Numbered from the stretch's first letter, positions 34,803-44,874 are shown. The stretch: DNA of 64,000 nucleotides from Burkholderiales bacterium (GCA_016790635.1 JAEUOR010000002.1:248001-312000); one strand, 5' to 3'. Notes: generated by a model not told the origin, from the letters alone. A program made the numbers and translations.

Positions 34803-36202
34803 GATGCGTGCACCGGCAGGTCGAGCTGATCCCACTGCGCGGCGAAGGCGGCCTCGTCTTCCAGGCAGCGCAGGTCCAGCCACAGGCTGTCTTCGGCGAT
34901 GCGGCCGATGACCGGTACCGGCAGGGCGCGCAGCGCCGCGTGCAGCCGCTCGAGCGCCTTGCCGCGCCCGCGTGCGGCCAGGGGCGACAGGACCAGCGCC
35001 GCGCTGGGCAGGAGCTTGCCCGGCTGCGCGCCCGAGCCGATCTCGCTGGCGCAGTCGGCGACCGCGACCTGGGCGTTCTGGGCAAGGGCGTGCGCGACCG
35101 CCGGCAGCACGCGTCGTGCGAGGGCGCGTATCTCGTCCTGCCCTCGCGTGAGGAGCCGCAAGCTCGGCAGGCGCCGGCCCAGGCTGTCGGGGTCCAGATG
35201 CAGGCGCAGCACGGCGCCCAGCGCGGCCAGCGTGATCTTGTCCACGCGCAGCGCGCGCTTGAGCGGATTCTTGTTGATCCGCGCGATCAGGTCCGCGCGC
35301 CCGGCGATGATGCCGGCCTGCGGGCCGCCCATGAGCTTGTCGGCGCTGAAGGTGACCAGGTCGGCGCCGGCGGCGAGCGCGCCGCGCACGGTCGGCTCGC
35401 GCGGCAGGCCCCAGGCCGACAGGTCGAGGAGCGCCCCGGCGCCCAGGTCGTTGATGAACGGTACGGCGCGCTCGCGGCACAGGGCCGCCAGTTCCGGCTC
35501 GGGCACCGCGGCGGTGAATCCCGCGATCACGTAGTTGCTGGCATGCGCCTTCATGACCGCGCCGGTGCCGGTGTGGATGGCGCCGGCGTAGTCGCGCAGG
35601 TGGGTGCGGTTGGTGGTGCCGACCTCGACCAGCTTGCAGCCGGCGCGGCGCATGATCTCGGGCAGGCGAAACGACCCGCCGATCTCGATCAGTTCGCCGC
35701 GCGACACCGGCACCTCGCGGCGCGCGGCCAGCGCGTTGAGCGCGAGCAGGACCGCGGCGGCATTGTTGTTGACCACCGTCGCCGATTCGGCGCCGGTCAG
35801 GTCGATGATCAGTTGCAGTACATGGTCGTCGCGTTCGCCGCGCGCGCCGCGCGCCAGGTCGAACTCGAGGTCGCAGGCGCCGGCGGCGGCGGCCATCGCC
35901 TCGAGCGCCTCGCGCGGCAGCGGCGCGCGTCCCAGGTTGGTGTGCAGCACCGTGCCGGTCAGGTTGAAGACGCGGCGCGGCGCCGGCGCGAAGCGCTTCT
36001 CGAGACTTTGCCCGCAGGCGGCCAGGAGTGCGGCTGCGTCGCGCGGCGCCGCGCCGCGCGCCAGTTCGGCGCGCATGGCATCCAGTTCGGCGCGCAGCGC
36101 TGCCAGCAGTGCGGTGCGGCCGAAGCGCTCGATCAGCGCCAGGGCGTCGGCGTGCGCGGCGACGCTGTCGACCGAGGGCGGGCGCGGCGCGGCGCTCTTC
36201 AT
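34799..36202 (-). CDS. selA: L-seryl-tRNA(Sec) selenium transferase
   Basis: A 467-residue PLP enzyme that turns Ser-tRNA(Sec) into Sec-tRNA(Sec) using selenophosphate. The PLP lysine is K289 in [13 protein letters not shown]. Other family segments are [28 protein letters not shown] and [13 protein letters not shown]. The ATG at 36202 overlaps the stop of the DUF455 gene (TGATG), and the stop overlaps selB. SelD, which makes selenophosphate, is not in the window and must be elsewhere. Confidence 0.95.
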   Translation of the reverse strand: MKSAAPRPPSVDSVAAHADALALIERFGRTALLAALRAELDAMRAELARGAAPRDAAALLAACGQSLEKRFAPAPRRVFNLTGTVLHTNLGRAPLPREALEAMAAAAGACDLEFDLARGARGERDDHVLQLIIDLTGAESATVVNNNAAAVLLALNALAARREVPVSRGELIEIGGSFRLPEIMRRAGCKLVEVGTTNRTHLRDYAGAIHTGTGAVMKAHASNYVIAGFTAAVPEPELAALCRERAVPFINDLGAGALLDLSAWGLPREPTVRGALAAGADLVTFSADKLMGGPQAGIIAGRADLIARINKNPLKRALRVDKITLAALGAVLRLHLDPDSLGRRLPSLRLLTRGQDEIRALARRVLPAVAHALAQNAQVAVADCASEIGSGAQPGKLLPSAALVLSPLAARGRGKALERLHAALRALPVPVIGRIAEDSLWLDLRCLEDEAAFAAQWDQLDLPVHAS

Positions 36203-36975
36203 CAGGCGGCCCAGGCCTCGAGTTCCGCGCTGGTGAAGCCCGCGGCCAGGCGCGCCGCGACATTGAAGGGCGGGCGCATGCGCGGCGCGCCGTACGCGGT
36301 GCGCAGGCGCTCGAAGGCCTCGTCGGGCGCCTGGCCGCGTTCGGCGCACAGGTGCGCGAACCAGCGATTGCCGATGGCGACATGGCCGATCTCGTCGGCC
36401 AGGATCACGTCCAGGATGGCCGCGGCATCTGCATCGCCATGCGCGGCCAGCGCCTGGCGCATGGCCGGGGTCACGTCCAGTCCGCGCGCCTCGAGCACCC
36501 GCGGCACCAGCGCCATGCGCGCCAGCACGTCGTCGCGCGTCTTCTCTGCCATCGACCACAGCCCGTCGTGGGCGGGGAAGTCGCCGTAGTCGTGCCCGTA
36601 CGCGGTAGAGAGGTGCGCCGCGAGCAGCGAGAAGTGATGCGACTCCTCGAGCGCCACCTTCATCCAGTCGGCGTAGTAGGCGTCCGGCATGCCGCCAAAG
36701 CGGCACAGCGCGTCGAGCGCCAGGTTGATGGCGTTGAATTCGATATGGGCGATGGCATGGATCAGCGCCGCGCGCCCGGCCTCTGAGCCGGGGCCGCGGC
36801 GCGCAACCGACGCGGGATGGACCAGTAGCGGGCGTGCCGGCCGCCCGGGCGCGGCCGCCACCAGCGGCGGGGCGGGTCCATCGCCTGCAGGCGCGCCGGC
36901 TGCGGCGCGCGTCAGCGCAACCTTGGCGGCCGGATCGGGTTCAACGAGCGCCGCCAGTGCGGCGTGGCGGTCCAT
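36202..36975 (-). CDS. Ferritin-like di-iron domain protein (DUF455)
   Basis: A 257-residue protein with a ferritin-like four-helix core. Metal-ligand candidates are the E in [15 protein letters not shown]-x2-H in [12 protein letters not shown] and E-x2-H in [17 protein letters not shown] proline/alanine-rich stretch precedes it. The family function is not established; a role in tRNA or metabolite hydroxylation is possible by analogy with related di-iron proteins. It sits 7 nt after gph and overlaps selA by 1 nt, so it is translated in line with the selenium genes. Confidence 0.8.
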   Translation of the reverse strand: MDRHAALAALVEPDPAAKVALTRAAAGAPAGDGPAPPLVAAAPGRPARPLLVHPASVARRGPGSEAGRAALIHAIAHIEFNAINLALDALCRFGGMPDAYYADWMKVALEESHHFSLLAAHLSTAYGHDYGDFPAHDGLWSMAEKTRDDVLARMALVPRVLEARGLDVTPAMRQALAAHGDADAAAILDVILADEIGHVAIGNRWFAHLCAERGQAPDEAFERLRTAYGAPRMRPPFNVAARLAAGFTSAELEAWAA

Positions 36976-36982
36976 GCGCGCT

Positions 36983-37633
36983 TCAGCCCAGGTGCGCGAG
37001 CACCTGCCCCGGCGTATCGATGACCGCGTGCGCTCCCCAGGAAGAGGGCGGTTCGCCGTCGCCCAGGTAGCCCCAGGTGACCGCCAGGGTCTTCATTCCC
37101 GCTGCGTGCCCGGCCTGGATGTCGCGCAGGTCATCGCCCACGTAGAGGCAGGTGGCCGGGTCGACGCCGCATTCCAGGGCAGCGAGGAAGAGCGGCGCCG
37201 GATGCGGTTTGGCGTGCGCGGTGCTGTCGCCGGAGACGATGGTCGCGGCGCGGCCGGCCAGGCCAATGGCGCGCGCGAAGGGTTGCGTGAAACGCGCCGC
37301 CTTGTTGGTCACCACTCCCCACTTGAGATCGCGCGACTCGATCTCGTCTAACAGTTCGTGCACGCCGTCGAACAGCCGCGAGTGCACGCACAGCGCGCGC
37401 GCGTAGTTGTCGAGGAACTCGACGCGGTGCGCCTCGTAGTCGGCATCGCCGGGCTTCAGGCCGAAGCCCACGCCCACCAGCCCGCGCGCGCCGGAGGAGG
37501 CCATGCGCCGCAGCGGCTCCAGCGGCAGCGCGTCCAGGCCGCGGTCGATGCGCATCTTGTTGAGCGCGCCGGCCAGGTCGGGCGCGGTGTCGGCAAGCGT
37601 GCCGTCCAGGTCGAAGAGGACGCAGCGGATCAT
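36983..37633 (-). CDS. gph: Phosphoglycolate phosphatase-like HAD hydrolase
   Basis: A 216-residue HAD phosphatase with motif [14 protein letters not shown] (nucleophile D8), motif II VVTNK, and motifs III-IV in [10 protein letters not shown] and [10 protein letters not shown]. It probably removes phosphate from 2-phosphoglycolate or related small substrates. It lies between ubiG (4-nt overlap) and the DUF455 gene. The ubiG-gph pair is a common arrangement in beta- and gammaproteobacteria. Confidence 0.88.
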   Translation of the reverse strand: MIRCVLFDLDGTLADTAPDLAGALNKMRIDRGLDALPLEPLRRMASSGARGLVGVGFGLKPGDADYEAHRVEFLDNYARALCVHSRLFDGVHELLDEIESRDLKWGVVTNKAARFTQPFARAIGLAGRAATIVSGDSTAHAKPHPAPLFLAALECGVDPATCLYVGDDLRDIQAGHAAGMKTLAVTWGYLGDGEPPSSWGAHAVIDTPGQVLAHLG

Positions 37634-38325
37634 GCGGGCTTCCTGGTCTGCAACATGTAGTTCACGTCGATGTCGCCGCCGAGCCGGAATCGGTCGGTGA
37701 GCGGGTTGAAGGTGAGGCCCTTGAACTCGGCCGGATCGAGCCCTGCCGCACGGCAGAAGCGCGCCAGTTCGGAAGGCTTGATGAACTTGGCATAGTCGTG
37801 CGTGCCGCGCGGCAGCAGGCGCAGCACATACTCCGCACCGATCACCGCGAAGAGGTAGGACTTGGGGTTGCGGTTGATGGTCGAGAAGAACACCTGACCG
37901 CCGGGCTTGACCAGCGCCGCGCAGGCGCGCACGGTCGAGGCCGGGTCGGGCACGTGCTCGAGCATCTCCATGCAGGTGACGACGTCGAAGGCGCCGGGCT
38001 CGCGCAGCGCCAGGTCCTCGGCGGCGATCGCCTCGTAGTCAAGCTTCACGCCGGATTCCAGGCGATGCAGCATGGCCACCTTGAGCGGCTTCTCGGCCAG
38101 GTCGATGCCCAGCACGCGCGCGCCGCGCGCCGCCATGGCCTCGGCCAGGATGCCGCCGCCGCAACCGACGTCGAGCACGCGCCGGTCCTTGAGCGGGCCT
38201 GAGGACTCGATCCAGTCCAGGCGCAGCGGATTGATGCGATGCAGGGGCTTGAATTCCGCGCTCGGATCCCACCACTTGGCGGCCAGTGCGGAGAACTTGG
38301 CCAGTTCGGCCGGGTCGGCGTTCAT
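37630..38325 (-). CDS. ubiG: Ubiquinone biosynthesis O-methyltransferase UbiG
   Basis: A 231-residue SAM methyltransferase that performs both O-methylations in ubiquinone synthesis. Family features are [20 protein letters not shown] at the start, the SAM loop [28 protein letters not shown] and the membrane-contact segment [17 protein letters not shown]. The ATG at 38325 gives the family start [11 protein letters not shown]. It is separated from DUF1841 by 4 nt and overlaps gph. Confidence 0.95.
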   Translation of the reverse strand: MNADPAELAKFSALAAKWWDPSAEFKPLHRINPLRLDWIESSGPLKDRRVLDVGCGGGILAEAMAARGARVLGIDLAEKPLKVAMLHRLESGVKLDYEAIAAEDLALREPGAFDVVTCMEMLEHVPDPASTVRACAALVKPGGQVFFSTINRNPKSYLFAVIGAEYVLRLLPRGTHDYAKFIKPSELARFCRAAGLDPAEFKGLTFNPLTDRFRLGGDIDVNYMLQTRKPA

Positions 38326-38329
38326 GTCT

Positions 38330-38752
38330 TCACTTTCGCTTGACGCATTCGAGGTAGGCCGCGCCGTCGGGCGGCAGGCCCGCGGACTGTGCGCGCCACA
38401 GGGTCTCGCCCAGGCATTCGAGCACATCGTGCGCGGCCTCGTGCAACGAGTCGTGCTTGCGTGATAAGCGCTGGAACTCGCCGCGGATGCCCGGCGGCTG
38501 GTCGATGGCGATCTGTTCGGCCACCGAGAGGTGCATGGACAGGTGCAGGAAGGGATTGAGTTCGCCGGCCTCGGGGGTCCACTCGCGCGTGCGCGCGGCC
38601 GCGGGCGCTTCGAGCAGCGCGTGGTACTCCGGGTGTTCGAGCACCCAGTCGAGCGCCTGGTTCTCCAAGGGCGTCATGACTTCGCGCGCGCGGTGCTTGC
38701 GCCACACGCCGGAGAAGAAATCGCGCACCTCGTCGCGGGTCGGGTTGAACAT
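38330..38752 (-). CDS. DUF1841 family protein
   Basis: A 140-residue cytoplasmic protein, mostly helical, with the family segments [36 protein letters not shown] and [15 protein letters not shown]. Its function is unknown. It lies 1 nt after nth and 4 nt before ubiG in the same transcript. Confidence 0.85.
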   Translation of the reverse strand: MFNPTRDEVRDFFSGVWRKHRAREVMTPLENQALDWVLEHPEYHALLEAPAAARTREWTPEAGELNPFLHLSMHLSVAEQIAIDQPPGIRGEFQRLSRKHDSLHEAAHDVLECLGETLWRAQSAGLPPDGAAYLECVKRK

Positions 38753-38753
38753 G

Positions 38754-39389
38754 TCAGGACGCGGTCTTGCCCTTGAATTCGCACAGGTCGGCGATGTTGC
38801 AGCCGGGACAGTCGGGCTTGATCGCCTTGCAGGTGTAGCGCCCGTGCAGGATCAGCCAGTGGTGCGCGTGCAGCATGAATTCCTCGGGCACGAACTTCAT
38901 GAGTTTTTGTTCGACGATCTCGACAGTCTTGCCCGGCGCCAGACCGGTGCGGTTGGCGACACGGAAATTGTGCGTGTCGACCGCGATGGTAGGCAGGCCG
39001 AAGGCCACGTTCAGGACCACGTTGGCCGTCTTGCGCCCCACCCCGGGCAAGGCTTCGAGCGCGGCGCGCTCATGCGGCACCTGGCCGCCGTGGCGTTCCA
39101 GCAGCAGGCGGGCGGTGGCGACGACGTTCTTGGCCTTGGCGCGCCACAGGCCGATGGTCTGGATGTACGGCGCCAGACCGTCCTCGCCGAGCGCCGCGAT
39201 CGCCTGCGGGGTGTTGGCCACCGGGTAGAGCTTGCGCGTGGCGGCGTTGACCCCGCGGTCGGTGGCCTGCGCCGAAAGGATCACGGCGACTAAGAGTTCG
39301 AACGGCGAGGCGTACTCCAGGTCGCTCTTGGGGCGCGGGTTGGCCGCGCGCCAGCGGCTGAAGATGGCGTGTCGCTTGGCGGGGTTCAT
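38754..39389 (-). CDS. nth: Endonuclease III (DNA glycosylase/AP lyase)
   Basis: A 211-residue base-excision repair enzyme that removes oxidised pyrimidines and nicks at the abasic site. The helix-hairpin-helix [20 protein letters not shown] holds the catalytic lysine, and the aspartate lies in [14 protein letters not shown]. The C-terminal [4Fe-4S] motif is complete (C-x6-C-x2-C-x5-C in [17 protein letters not shown]). The ATG overlaps the rsxB stop by 4 nt. Confidence 0.95.
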   Translation of the reverse strand: MNPAKRHAIFSRWRAANPRPKSDLEYASPFELLVAVILSAQATDRGVNAATRKLYPVANTPQAIAALGEDGLAPYIQTIGLWRAKAKNVVATARLLLERHGGQVPHERAALEALPGVGRKTANVVLNVAFGLPTIAVDTHNFRVANRTGLAPGKTVEIVEQKLMKFVPEEFMLHAHHWLILHGRYTCKAIKPDCPGCNIADLCEFKGKTAS

Positions 39390-40129
39390 GCGTCGCTGCG
39401 TGTGGTGCGGGCGCGCCGCGCGTCGGCGTCGGCGATCTGGCGCCGCACTTCGTCGGACTGGGGTTCCAGATTGCGCGGCCTGGCGGCGGCCTGCTGCGCG
39501 CGCGCGCGTTCAATGGCGGCCGCGATGATGGCTTTCTTGCGCGCATCCGCGTCGTTGGCGGGCGCCGCGCGGGGCGGTGCCGAGCGTGCAGCCAGCATGG
39601 CCTCGCGTTCGCGCTTCCCGGCCGCAAGGCGTGCGTTGCGCGCGCCGTAGCGGCGCCGCGCCAGGTCGGCATCGGCGGTGGTCCAGACGCGCGTCGGCGT
39701 CACCGGCTCCATGCGGATGCAGTCGACCGGGCAGGGGGCGATGCACAGCTCGCAACCGGTGCACCAGGAGTCGAGGATGGTGTGCATCTGCTTGGCCGCG
39801 CCGAGGATGGCATCGACCGGGCAGGCCTGGATGCACAGGGTGCAGCCGATGCACAGGGCCTCGTCGATGCGCGCGACCTCGAGCGGTTTTTCCACGCCGT
39901 TGGCCGGATTCAAGGGCTTGGGCAGGGTCTTCAGGAGGTCGGCCAGCTTGACGATGCCGGCCGCACCGCCCGGCGGGCACTGGTTGATGTCGGCGCTGCC
40001 CTGCGCGATTGCCTGCGCATACGGCCGGCAGCCGTCGTAGCCGCAGCGCGTGCACTGGGTCTGCGGCAGTATCGCGTCGATCTGCTCGGCGAGCCGGGCA
40101 GTGGACGCGTCGACAGAAGGGTTGTTCAC
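39386..40129 (-). CDS. rsxB: RnfB/RsxB-type electron transport ferredoxin
   Basis: A 247-residue iron-sulfur protein without the N-terminal membrane helix of RnfB. It has the Fes-like cluster [13 protein letters not shown] and two [4Fe-4S] ferredoxin motifs, [16 protein letters not shown] and [16 protein letters not shown]. The C-terminal 80 residues are charged and helical. The start is a GTG at 40129 ([10 protein letters not shown]). Such short RsxB proteins in Burkholderiales usually sit next to nth and serve redox control or electron supply. It opens the long gene string that ends with selC. Confidence 0.88.
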   Translation of the reverse strand: MNNPSVDASTARLAEQIDAILPQTQCTRCGYDGCRPYAQAIAQGSADINQCPPGGAAGIVKLADLLKTLPKPLNPANGVEKPLEVARIDEALCIGCTLCIQACPVDAILGAAKQMHTILDSWCTGCELCIAPCPVDCIRMEPVTPTRVWTTADADLARRRYGARNARLAAGKREREAMLAARSAPPRAAPANDADARKKAIIAAAIERARAQQAAARPRNLEPQSDEVRRQIADADARRARTTRSDA

Positions 40130-40233
40130 GCTAGAATTATCCCATTGGTGCGGCGCACAATCACTCGAAGAATCGGTGCGTTCAGGGAACAGGGCGCGGG
40201 AAAAGCGAGATGGCGGGACCAGGGGAGAGTGCG

Positions 40234-40908
40234 ATGGACATCGAGGGCACGAATCGAACGCGGACGCGCGCTCCTGCCAAGTCAAAGCGCGACCCGGAGC
40301 GCACCCGCGCGCGCATCCTCGAGGCGGCCACGGCCGAGTTCACCCGACATGGCCTGGGTGGCGCGCGCGTCGACCGCATCGCCAAGCGCGCCGGCACCAA
40401 CGAGCGCATGCTGTACTACTACTTCCTGTCCAAGGACCAGTTGTTCCTGACGGTGCTGGAGTCGGTCTACATCCGCCTGGCGGAGGCCGAGAAGGCGCTC
40501 GAACTCGATCACCTGGAGCCGGTCGAGGCGGTCAGGAAGCTGGTCGAGTTCATCTGGAACTACTACATCCTGCACCCCGAGTTCATCAGCCTCATCAATA
40601 CCGAGAATCTGCACGAGGCCAAGTACCTGAAGAAGTCGCGCAAGCTGGCGCAACTGGTCAGCCCGGTGCAGGACAACATCCGCGCCATCGTGCAGCGCGG
40701 GCAGGAGGCCGGGGTCTTCCGCGGCGGCATCGATCCGGCCGAGGTCTACATCACCCTGGTGGCGCTCAACTACTACTACCTGTCGAATCGCCACACCCTC
40801 TCGACGGTGCTGGCGCGCGACCTGATGAGCCCGGTGGCGCGCGAGCGGCACCTGGAGCACGCCACCGAGGTGGTGATGAACTACCTGCTCAAGGCGCGCC
40901 CGGCCTGA
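40234..40908 (+). CDS. TetR/AcrR family transcriptional regulator
   Basis: A 224-residue repressor. After a basic tail, the helix-turn-helix is [20 protein letters not shown] followed by [19 protein letters not shown]. The C-terminal ligand domain is of the AcrR_C-like type ([19 protein letters not shown]). I chose the ATG at 40234, which follows AGGGGAGAG; an ATG at 40210 lacks a ribosome-binding site. It is divergent from rsxB and convergent with the VOC gene, and may regulate either the catabolic genes to its right or a distant target. Confidence 0.87.
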   Translation: MDIEGTNRTRTRAPAKSKRDPERTRARILEAATAEFTRHGLGGARVDRIAKRAGTNERMLYYYFLSKDQLFLTVLESVYIRLAEAEKALELDHLEPVEAVRKLVEFIWNYYILHPEFISLINTENLHEAKYLKKSRKLAQLVSPVQDNIRAIVQRGQEAGVFRGGIDPAEVYITLVALNYYYLSNRHTLSTVLARDLMSPVARERHLEHATEVVMNYLLKARPA

Positions 40909-41023
40909 GTTCGGGCGCGCGCGCCGAAGGCCGCGACCGGCAGGCGTGCGCGCGGTACGCATTCACCCTCGATCTGCCTGCGTGCGGCGTCACACACCGG
41001 CGCCCCCGCCGCGTCAGGGTGCT

Positions 41024-41557
41024 TCAGCTCTTTTCGCCGGCCTTGATGCCCGCCACCTCGGCGCTGGCGGTGGCCGCGTCCATGGGAAAGCGGTCGCCGA
41101 AGTCGAACATGTCGTCGTGCTGGAAGCCGTCGTAGTGCTGCACTTCCCACCAGTTGTGGTCGAGGTCGACCAGGTAGAACGAGTAGACGCCGTGCTGGTC
41201 GGCGATCGGCATGACCTTGCGGATGCCGTACTTGTCCTTGAGCTCGTTGGCCGCCTTCCAGCAGCGGTCGACTTCTTCCCGCGAGCCGACATCCACGCCC
41301 CAGTGATTGAGCAGGTTGACCGGCTTCAACTGATCGCCGACCTCGACGCACACGATGTGGAACTTCATGCCGCAGCGGATCACCATCGCGGGGATGGCGT
41401 GGCGCACGCACTCGAAACCGAGGAATTCCTCGTAGAAGCGGCGCGACGCCGCGAGGTTGTAGACCTCGAGCGTGCCGTGCGACATCACGTAGGGCTTGAT
41501 GACCGACTTGGCGGAATTGGGGGGCGCGAAGGCGGCGTTGTCGATGGCTGGAATCAT
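41024..41557 (-). CDS. VOC-superfamily dioxygenase-like protein
   Basis: A 177-residue protein with a paired beta-alpha-beta-beta-beta fold. Likely metal ligands are H27 in VMSHGTLEVYNL, a middle histidine in LLNHWGVDVGS and the glutamate in WWEVQHYDG, the arrangement of extradiol (catechol 2,3-) dioxygenases. The ATG at 41557 follows a GGAGACA ribosome-binding site and overlaps the reductase stop by 4 nt. With the reductase and fumarylacetoacetase-like enzyme upstream, it probably acts in cleavage of an aromatic ring. Confidence 0.82.
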   Translation of the reverse strand: MIPAIDNAAFAPPNSAKSVIKPYVMSHGTLEVYNLAASRRFYEEFLGFECVRHAIPAMVIRCGMKFHIVCVEVGDQLKPVNLLNHWGVDVGSREEVDRCWKAANELKDKYGIRKVMPIADQHGVYSFYLVDLDHNWWEVQHYDGFQHDDMFDFGDRFPMDAATASAEVAGIKAGEKS

Positions 41558-42594
41558 GCGTTGTCTCCTCGGGTATCGGCTGCGGTCAGAAACGAATCGG
41601 CGAAGAACTCGTCCGCGGGCAAGCGGCATTGCGCGGCGAAGTCGCGGCGCGCGGACTCGACCATCACCGGCGCGCCGCAAGCGTACACCTGATGGGCCGA
41701 GAGGTCGGGGAAGTCCTCCATCACGGCCTGGTGGACCAGGCCGGTGCGCCCGCTCCATGCATCTTCCGGCAGCGGCTCCGAGAGCACCGGGACGTAGCGA
41801 AAGTGCGGCAACGCGGTTTCCCAGGCGCGCGGCGCATCGAGCATGTACAGGTCGCGCTTGGAGCGGCAGCCCCAGTAAAGGGTCATGGGGCGCGCGTCGG
41901 CGCGCTTGGCCGCGAACTCGAGCATGGCCTTGATCGGTCCGAAGCCGGTGCCGCTGGCGACGAAGACCGCGGGCTTCATCGAGTCACGCAGGTAAAAGCT
42001 CCCCTGCGGGCCGTTGAAGCGCATCACCTCGCCCACCTTGACCCCGCCGGCGAACAGGCGGTCGGTGAACGCGCCGCCGGGCAGGTGGCGAATGTGGAAT
42101 TCCAGGGAACGCACGCCCTCGACCGCGTGCGGCATGGCGATCGAGTAGCTGCGCGTCACGCCGTCCTTGAGCATGAAATCGACGTACTGCCCGGCGACGA
42201 ACAGCATGTTCTCGTTCATCGGCAGGCGTACCTTCAGCAGCATGACATCGTGCGCCAGGGGCGTGATCTCGGTGACGCGGCAGGGCACGATCTTGGGCGT
42301 GATGCCGGCCAAGCCCTCGAGTTCCTTGACCTCGATGACGCAGTCGGTGAGCGGCTTGGCCTGGCACAGGAGCGCCAGGCCGGCGGCCCGGTCCTCATCC
42401 TTGAAATAGGCCGGGTGCACGTCGCCATAGTCCACCCTTCCTTCGACGATGCGTCCCTTGCAGGAGTTGCACACGCCCTGCTTGCAGGAGTAGGGCATGA
42501 AATTGCCCGCCGCCAGTCCGGCGGCGAGGATGCCCATGCCCTCGGCGACTTCGAACCTGTGCCCGCTGGGCAGGAGCGTGACCGTGTGCGCCAT
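41554..42594 (-). CDS. Ferredoxin-NAD(P)H oxidoreductase with an N-terminal plant-type [2Fe-2S] domain
   Basis: A 346-residue electron-transfer protein. The N-terminal domain binds a plant-type cluster through CKQGVCNSC and LLCQAK. The FAD domain has RSYSIAM and GGAFTDRLF, and the NAD(P) domain has VASGTGFGPIKAML with the C-terminal YACGAPVMV. It resembles reductases of multicomponent oxygenases and CDP-6-deoxy-3,4-glucoseen reductase. No matching oxygenase component is adjacent. Its stop overlaps the VOC gene, and it follows the FAH gene by 3 nt. Confidence 0.88.
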   Translation of the reverse strand: MAHTVTLLPSGHRFEVAEGMGILAAGLAAGNFMPYSCKQGVCNSCKGRIVEGRVDYGDVHPAYFKDEDRAAGLALLCQAKPLTDCVIEVKELEGLAGITPKIVPCRVTEITPLAHDVMLLKVRLPMNENMLFVAGQYVDFMLKDGVTRSYSIAMPHAVEGVRSLEFHIRHLPGGAFTDRLFAGGVKVGEVMRFNGPQGSFYLRDSMKPAVFVASGTGFGPIKAMLEFAAKRADARPMTLYWGCRSKRDLYMLDAPRAWETALPHFRYVPVLSEPLPEDAWSGRTGLVHQAVMEDFPDLSAHQVYACGAPVMVESARRDFAAQCRLPADEFFADSFLTAADTRGDNA

Positions 42595-42597
42595 GCG

Positions 42598-43533
42598 TCA
42601 GGCCATGCGGTTGACGAGCGTGCCGATGCCTTCGATCTCGATGCGCACGGTGTCGCCGGGTTTCAGGAAAATGCCGCGCGGCGTCCCGACGCCGGCCGGC
42701 GTGCCGGTGATGATCACATCCCCGGGGTAGAGCGTCAGGCGTTGCGACAGGAAGGAGACCAGTTCGGCGTCGGAGAAGATGATCTGGCTGGTGCTGGAAT
42801 CCTGCATGAGCGTGTCGTTGACCCACAGCTTCAGGCCCATGTTGTTCGGGTCCGGAATGTCTTCCCTGGGCACGATCCACGGACCCAGGGGGCAGGAACC
42901 GTCCCAGGACTTGTGGCTGACCCAGTCGTACTCGAACGGCGAACCGGAGTTGGGCTTGACCGTCGGGCGGCGCAGGAAATCGCGCGCCGACAGGTCGTTG
43001 GCGATGCTGTACCCGGCCACGTATTGCATGGCCTCCGCGATGCCGACATCCTTGCAGGTGCGGCCCATCACCAGGGCCACTTCGAGCTCCCAATCCACCG
43101 TCTTCGAGTAGGCCGGCAGCTTGATCACCGCGCCGTGGCCGGCCAGTGAATTGCGCGCCGTCTTGATGAAGCACCAGGGCGGCGTGCCGGTGTCGTGCGG
43201 ATCGGGCGCGGGCGGCAGATTGAAGGCGCGCGCCATCTCGTCCATGTGGTCCTTGTAGTTGGCGCCGGCGCAATAGATCGCGTTTGGGTAGAGCACCGGC
43301 GGCAGGTAGTCGAGCGCGTCGACCGCTGCGCCCGTGAACGCGGCGCGGCGCGCCGGGGATGCCGCCAGGGCGCGCAGGTCGGCACGGGCCGCGTCCCAGT
43401 CTTCCAGCACGCTCAAGACCGTCGGCGTCGCGGGACGCAGCGCGGCCAGGTCGTAGGCCACGCCGTCGATGGCGACGGCGCCCACCGGCCGGCCGGCACG
43501 TGCGTGGGTGAGGAGTCGGAATGAACTGGGCAT
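42598..43533 (-). CDS. Fumarylacetoacetate hydrolase family protein
   Basis: A 311-residue enzyme of the FAH fold that cleaves a C-C bond in a 2,4-dioxo acid or isomerises a related product. The metal ligands are in YSKTVDWELEVALVMG (E-x-E) and in SIANDLSARDF, and the loop ITGTPAGVGTPRG is family-specific. It is 3 nt upstream of the reductase gene and 25 nt downstream of the LivK-like receptor gene, forming one catabolic operon. The substrate is likely a ring-cleavage product. Confidence 0.9.
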   Translation of the reverse strand: MPSSFRLLTHARAGRPVGAVAIDGVAYDLAALRPATPTVLSVLEDWDAARADLRALAASPARRAAFTGAAVDALDYLPPVLYPNAIYCAGANYKDHMDEMARAFNLPPAPDPHDTGTPPWCFIKTARNSLAGHGAVIKLPAYSKTVDWELEVALVMGRTCKDVGIAEAMQYVAGYSIANDLSARDFLRRPTVKPNSGSPFEYDWVSHKSWDGSCPLGPWIVPREDIPDPNNMGLKLWVNDTLMQDSSTSQIIFSDAELVSFLSQRLTLYPGDVIITGTPAGVGTPRGIFLKPGDTVRIEIEGIGTLVNRMA

Positions 43534-43558
43534 GCGTCGTTTCCGCTGTGGGTGGGGA

Positions 43559-44743
43559 CTACTGCGCGGCGCCGAGCTTGCAATCCTTGACGTAGGCGTC
43601 CTGGTGCGCGCTCATGATGCGATCCACCGTGCGGTTGGTGATGCGCCCCTTGTCGTCGCGCACGACTGCGCGCAGGACCCAGTCCTGGATCGGCATGTGA
43701 TTGCGATTGAAGCGGAAATCGCCGCGCGTCGACTTGAAGCGCGCCTTGCTGATCGCGGCCGCCAGCGCTTCGCCGTCGCTGAAATTGCCTTTCATGGTCG
43801 GCAGGACCGAACCCATCATGAGCGCGAAGTCGTAGGCGAAGGCGGCGTACTGGCTGGGCAGGCGCTTGTATTCGGCTTCGAACGCAGCGACGAAGGCCTT
43901 GTTCTCCGCGTTCGGCATGTCATTGGCCCAGTTCGACGAATTGAGGCTGCCCAACGCGGCGTCGCCCACTGCGCGCAGCACGTCCTCCTCGAACGCGAAG
44001 GAAAAGCCGATCAGGGGCGAGATCTTCGACAGGCCGGCCAGCTTGTACTGCTTGATGAAGTTGATGCCCATGCCGCCCGGCAGGAAGATGTACACCGCCT
44101 CGGGCTTCTTGGCCTGGATCGCGGCGATCTCGGTGGAATAGTCGATCTGGTTGACCGTGACGTAGACCTCCCCGGCCAAGGGCTCGCTGTAGAAGCGCTT
44201 GATGCCGGCCACCGCGTCGCGTCCGGACACCGTGTTCAAGACCATCACATAGACATTTTTGAACTTTTTCGCCGTCAGGTACTTGGCCATCGCCTCGTGC
44301 GGGCCGTCGGTCTGGTAGCCGGTGGAAAAGAAGAGGCGATTGCAGCCGGCGCCGGAGTACTCCGACGGGCCGGGGACGCCCGCGACAAAGGGCACCTTGG
44401 CGGCAAACGCGACCGGCGCCGCGGCCAGGACGACCTGCCCGAAGATCGTGCCGGCGAACATGTTGACCTTGTCCTGCATGATCATCTTCTCGGCCAGCTG
44501 CTTGCCGAGCTCCGGGCGCACCTGGTCGTCGCCGGTCACCAGTTCCACGGGCACGCCGCCGAACGCGCCGTTGCCGCGTTTCAGAGCCAGGTTGAGGCCC
44601 GCCATGGTTTCGGTGCCGAACGCGCCAGCCGGGCCGGACATGGTGCTGATGACGCCGATCTTGAATTTCTGCTGCGCCGCGGCCTGGCCGGCGGACAGGC
44701 ACAGGCAGGCGAACGCGAGCAGGGCAAGGCGGGAAGCAGGCAC
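43559..44743 (-). CDS. Branched-chain amino acid/aromatic-type ABC substrate-binding protein (LivK-like)
   Basis: A 394-residue periplasmic receptor of type 1 with a signal peptide (LALLAFACLCLSAGQAAA). The mature start QQKFKIGVISTMSGPAGAFG and FPAGGMGINF-like second lobe identify the Leu/Ile/Val-binding family, which also binds aromatic acids. The start is a GTG at 44743 after GAGGAGA. The ABC membrane and ATPase genes are not adjacent. Its place at the head of the FAH-reductase-VOC genes suggests uptake of the aromatic substrate. Confidence 0.88.
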   Translation of the reverse strand: MPASRLALLAFACLCLSAGQAAAQQKFKIGVISTMSGPAGAFGTETMAGLNLALKRGNGAFGGVPVELVTGDDQVRPELGKQLAEKMIMQDKVNMFAGTIFGQVVLAAAPVAFAAKVPFVAGVPGPSEYSGAGCNRLFFSTGYQTDGPHEAMAKYLTAKKFKNVYVMVLNTVSGRDAVAGIKRFYSEPLAGEVYVTVNQIDYSTEIAAIQAKKPEAVYIFLPGGMGINFIKQYKLAGLSKISPLIGFSFAFEEDVLRAVGDAALGSLNSSNWANDMPNAENKAFVAAFEAEYKRLPSQYAAFAYDFALMMGSVLPTMKGNFSDGEALAAAISKARFKSTRGDFRFNRNHMPIQDWVLRAVVRDDKGRITNRTVDRIMSAHQDAYVKDCKLGAAQ

Positions 44744-44874
44744 GGTTTTCTCCTCTTTGTTGCTGCCCGGGCGGAGCGCCCTGGCAGTATTGGCCCTTGA
44801 TTGTGCAGAAAATCGCGGCACGTCGCAACGACGAGTCGGCGCTGACGCCAATTTCGGCCGGGCTAGAATTGCGC

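Noticed and set aside
32889..36383. A single 1,164-codon frame across selB and beyond
   Set aside because: Only the part from the GTG at 34802 matches SelB; the rest is a shadow of selA.
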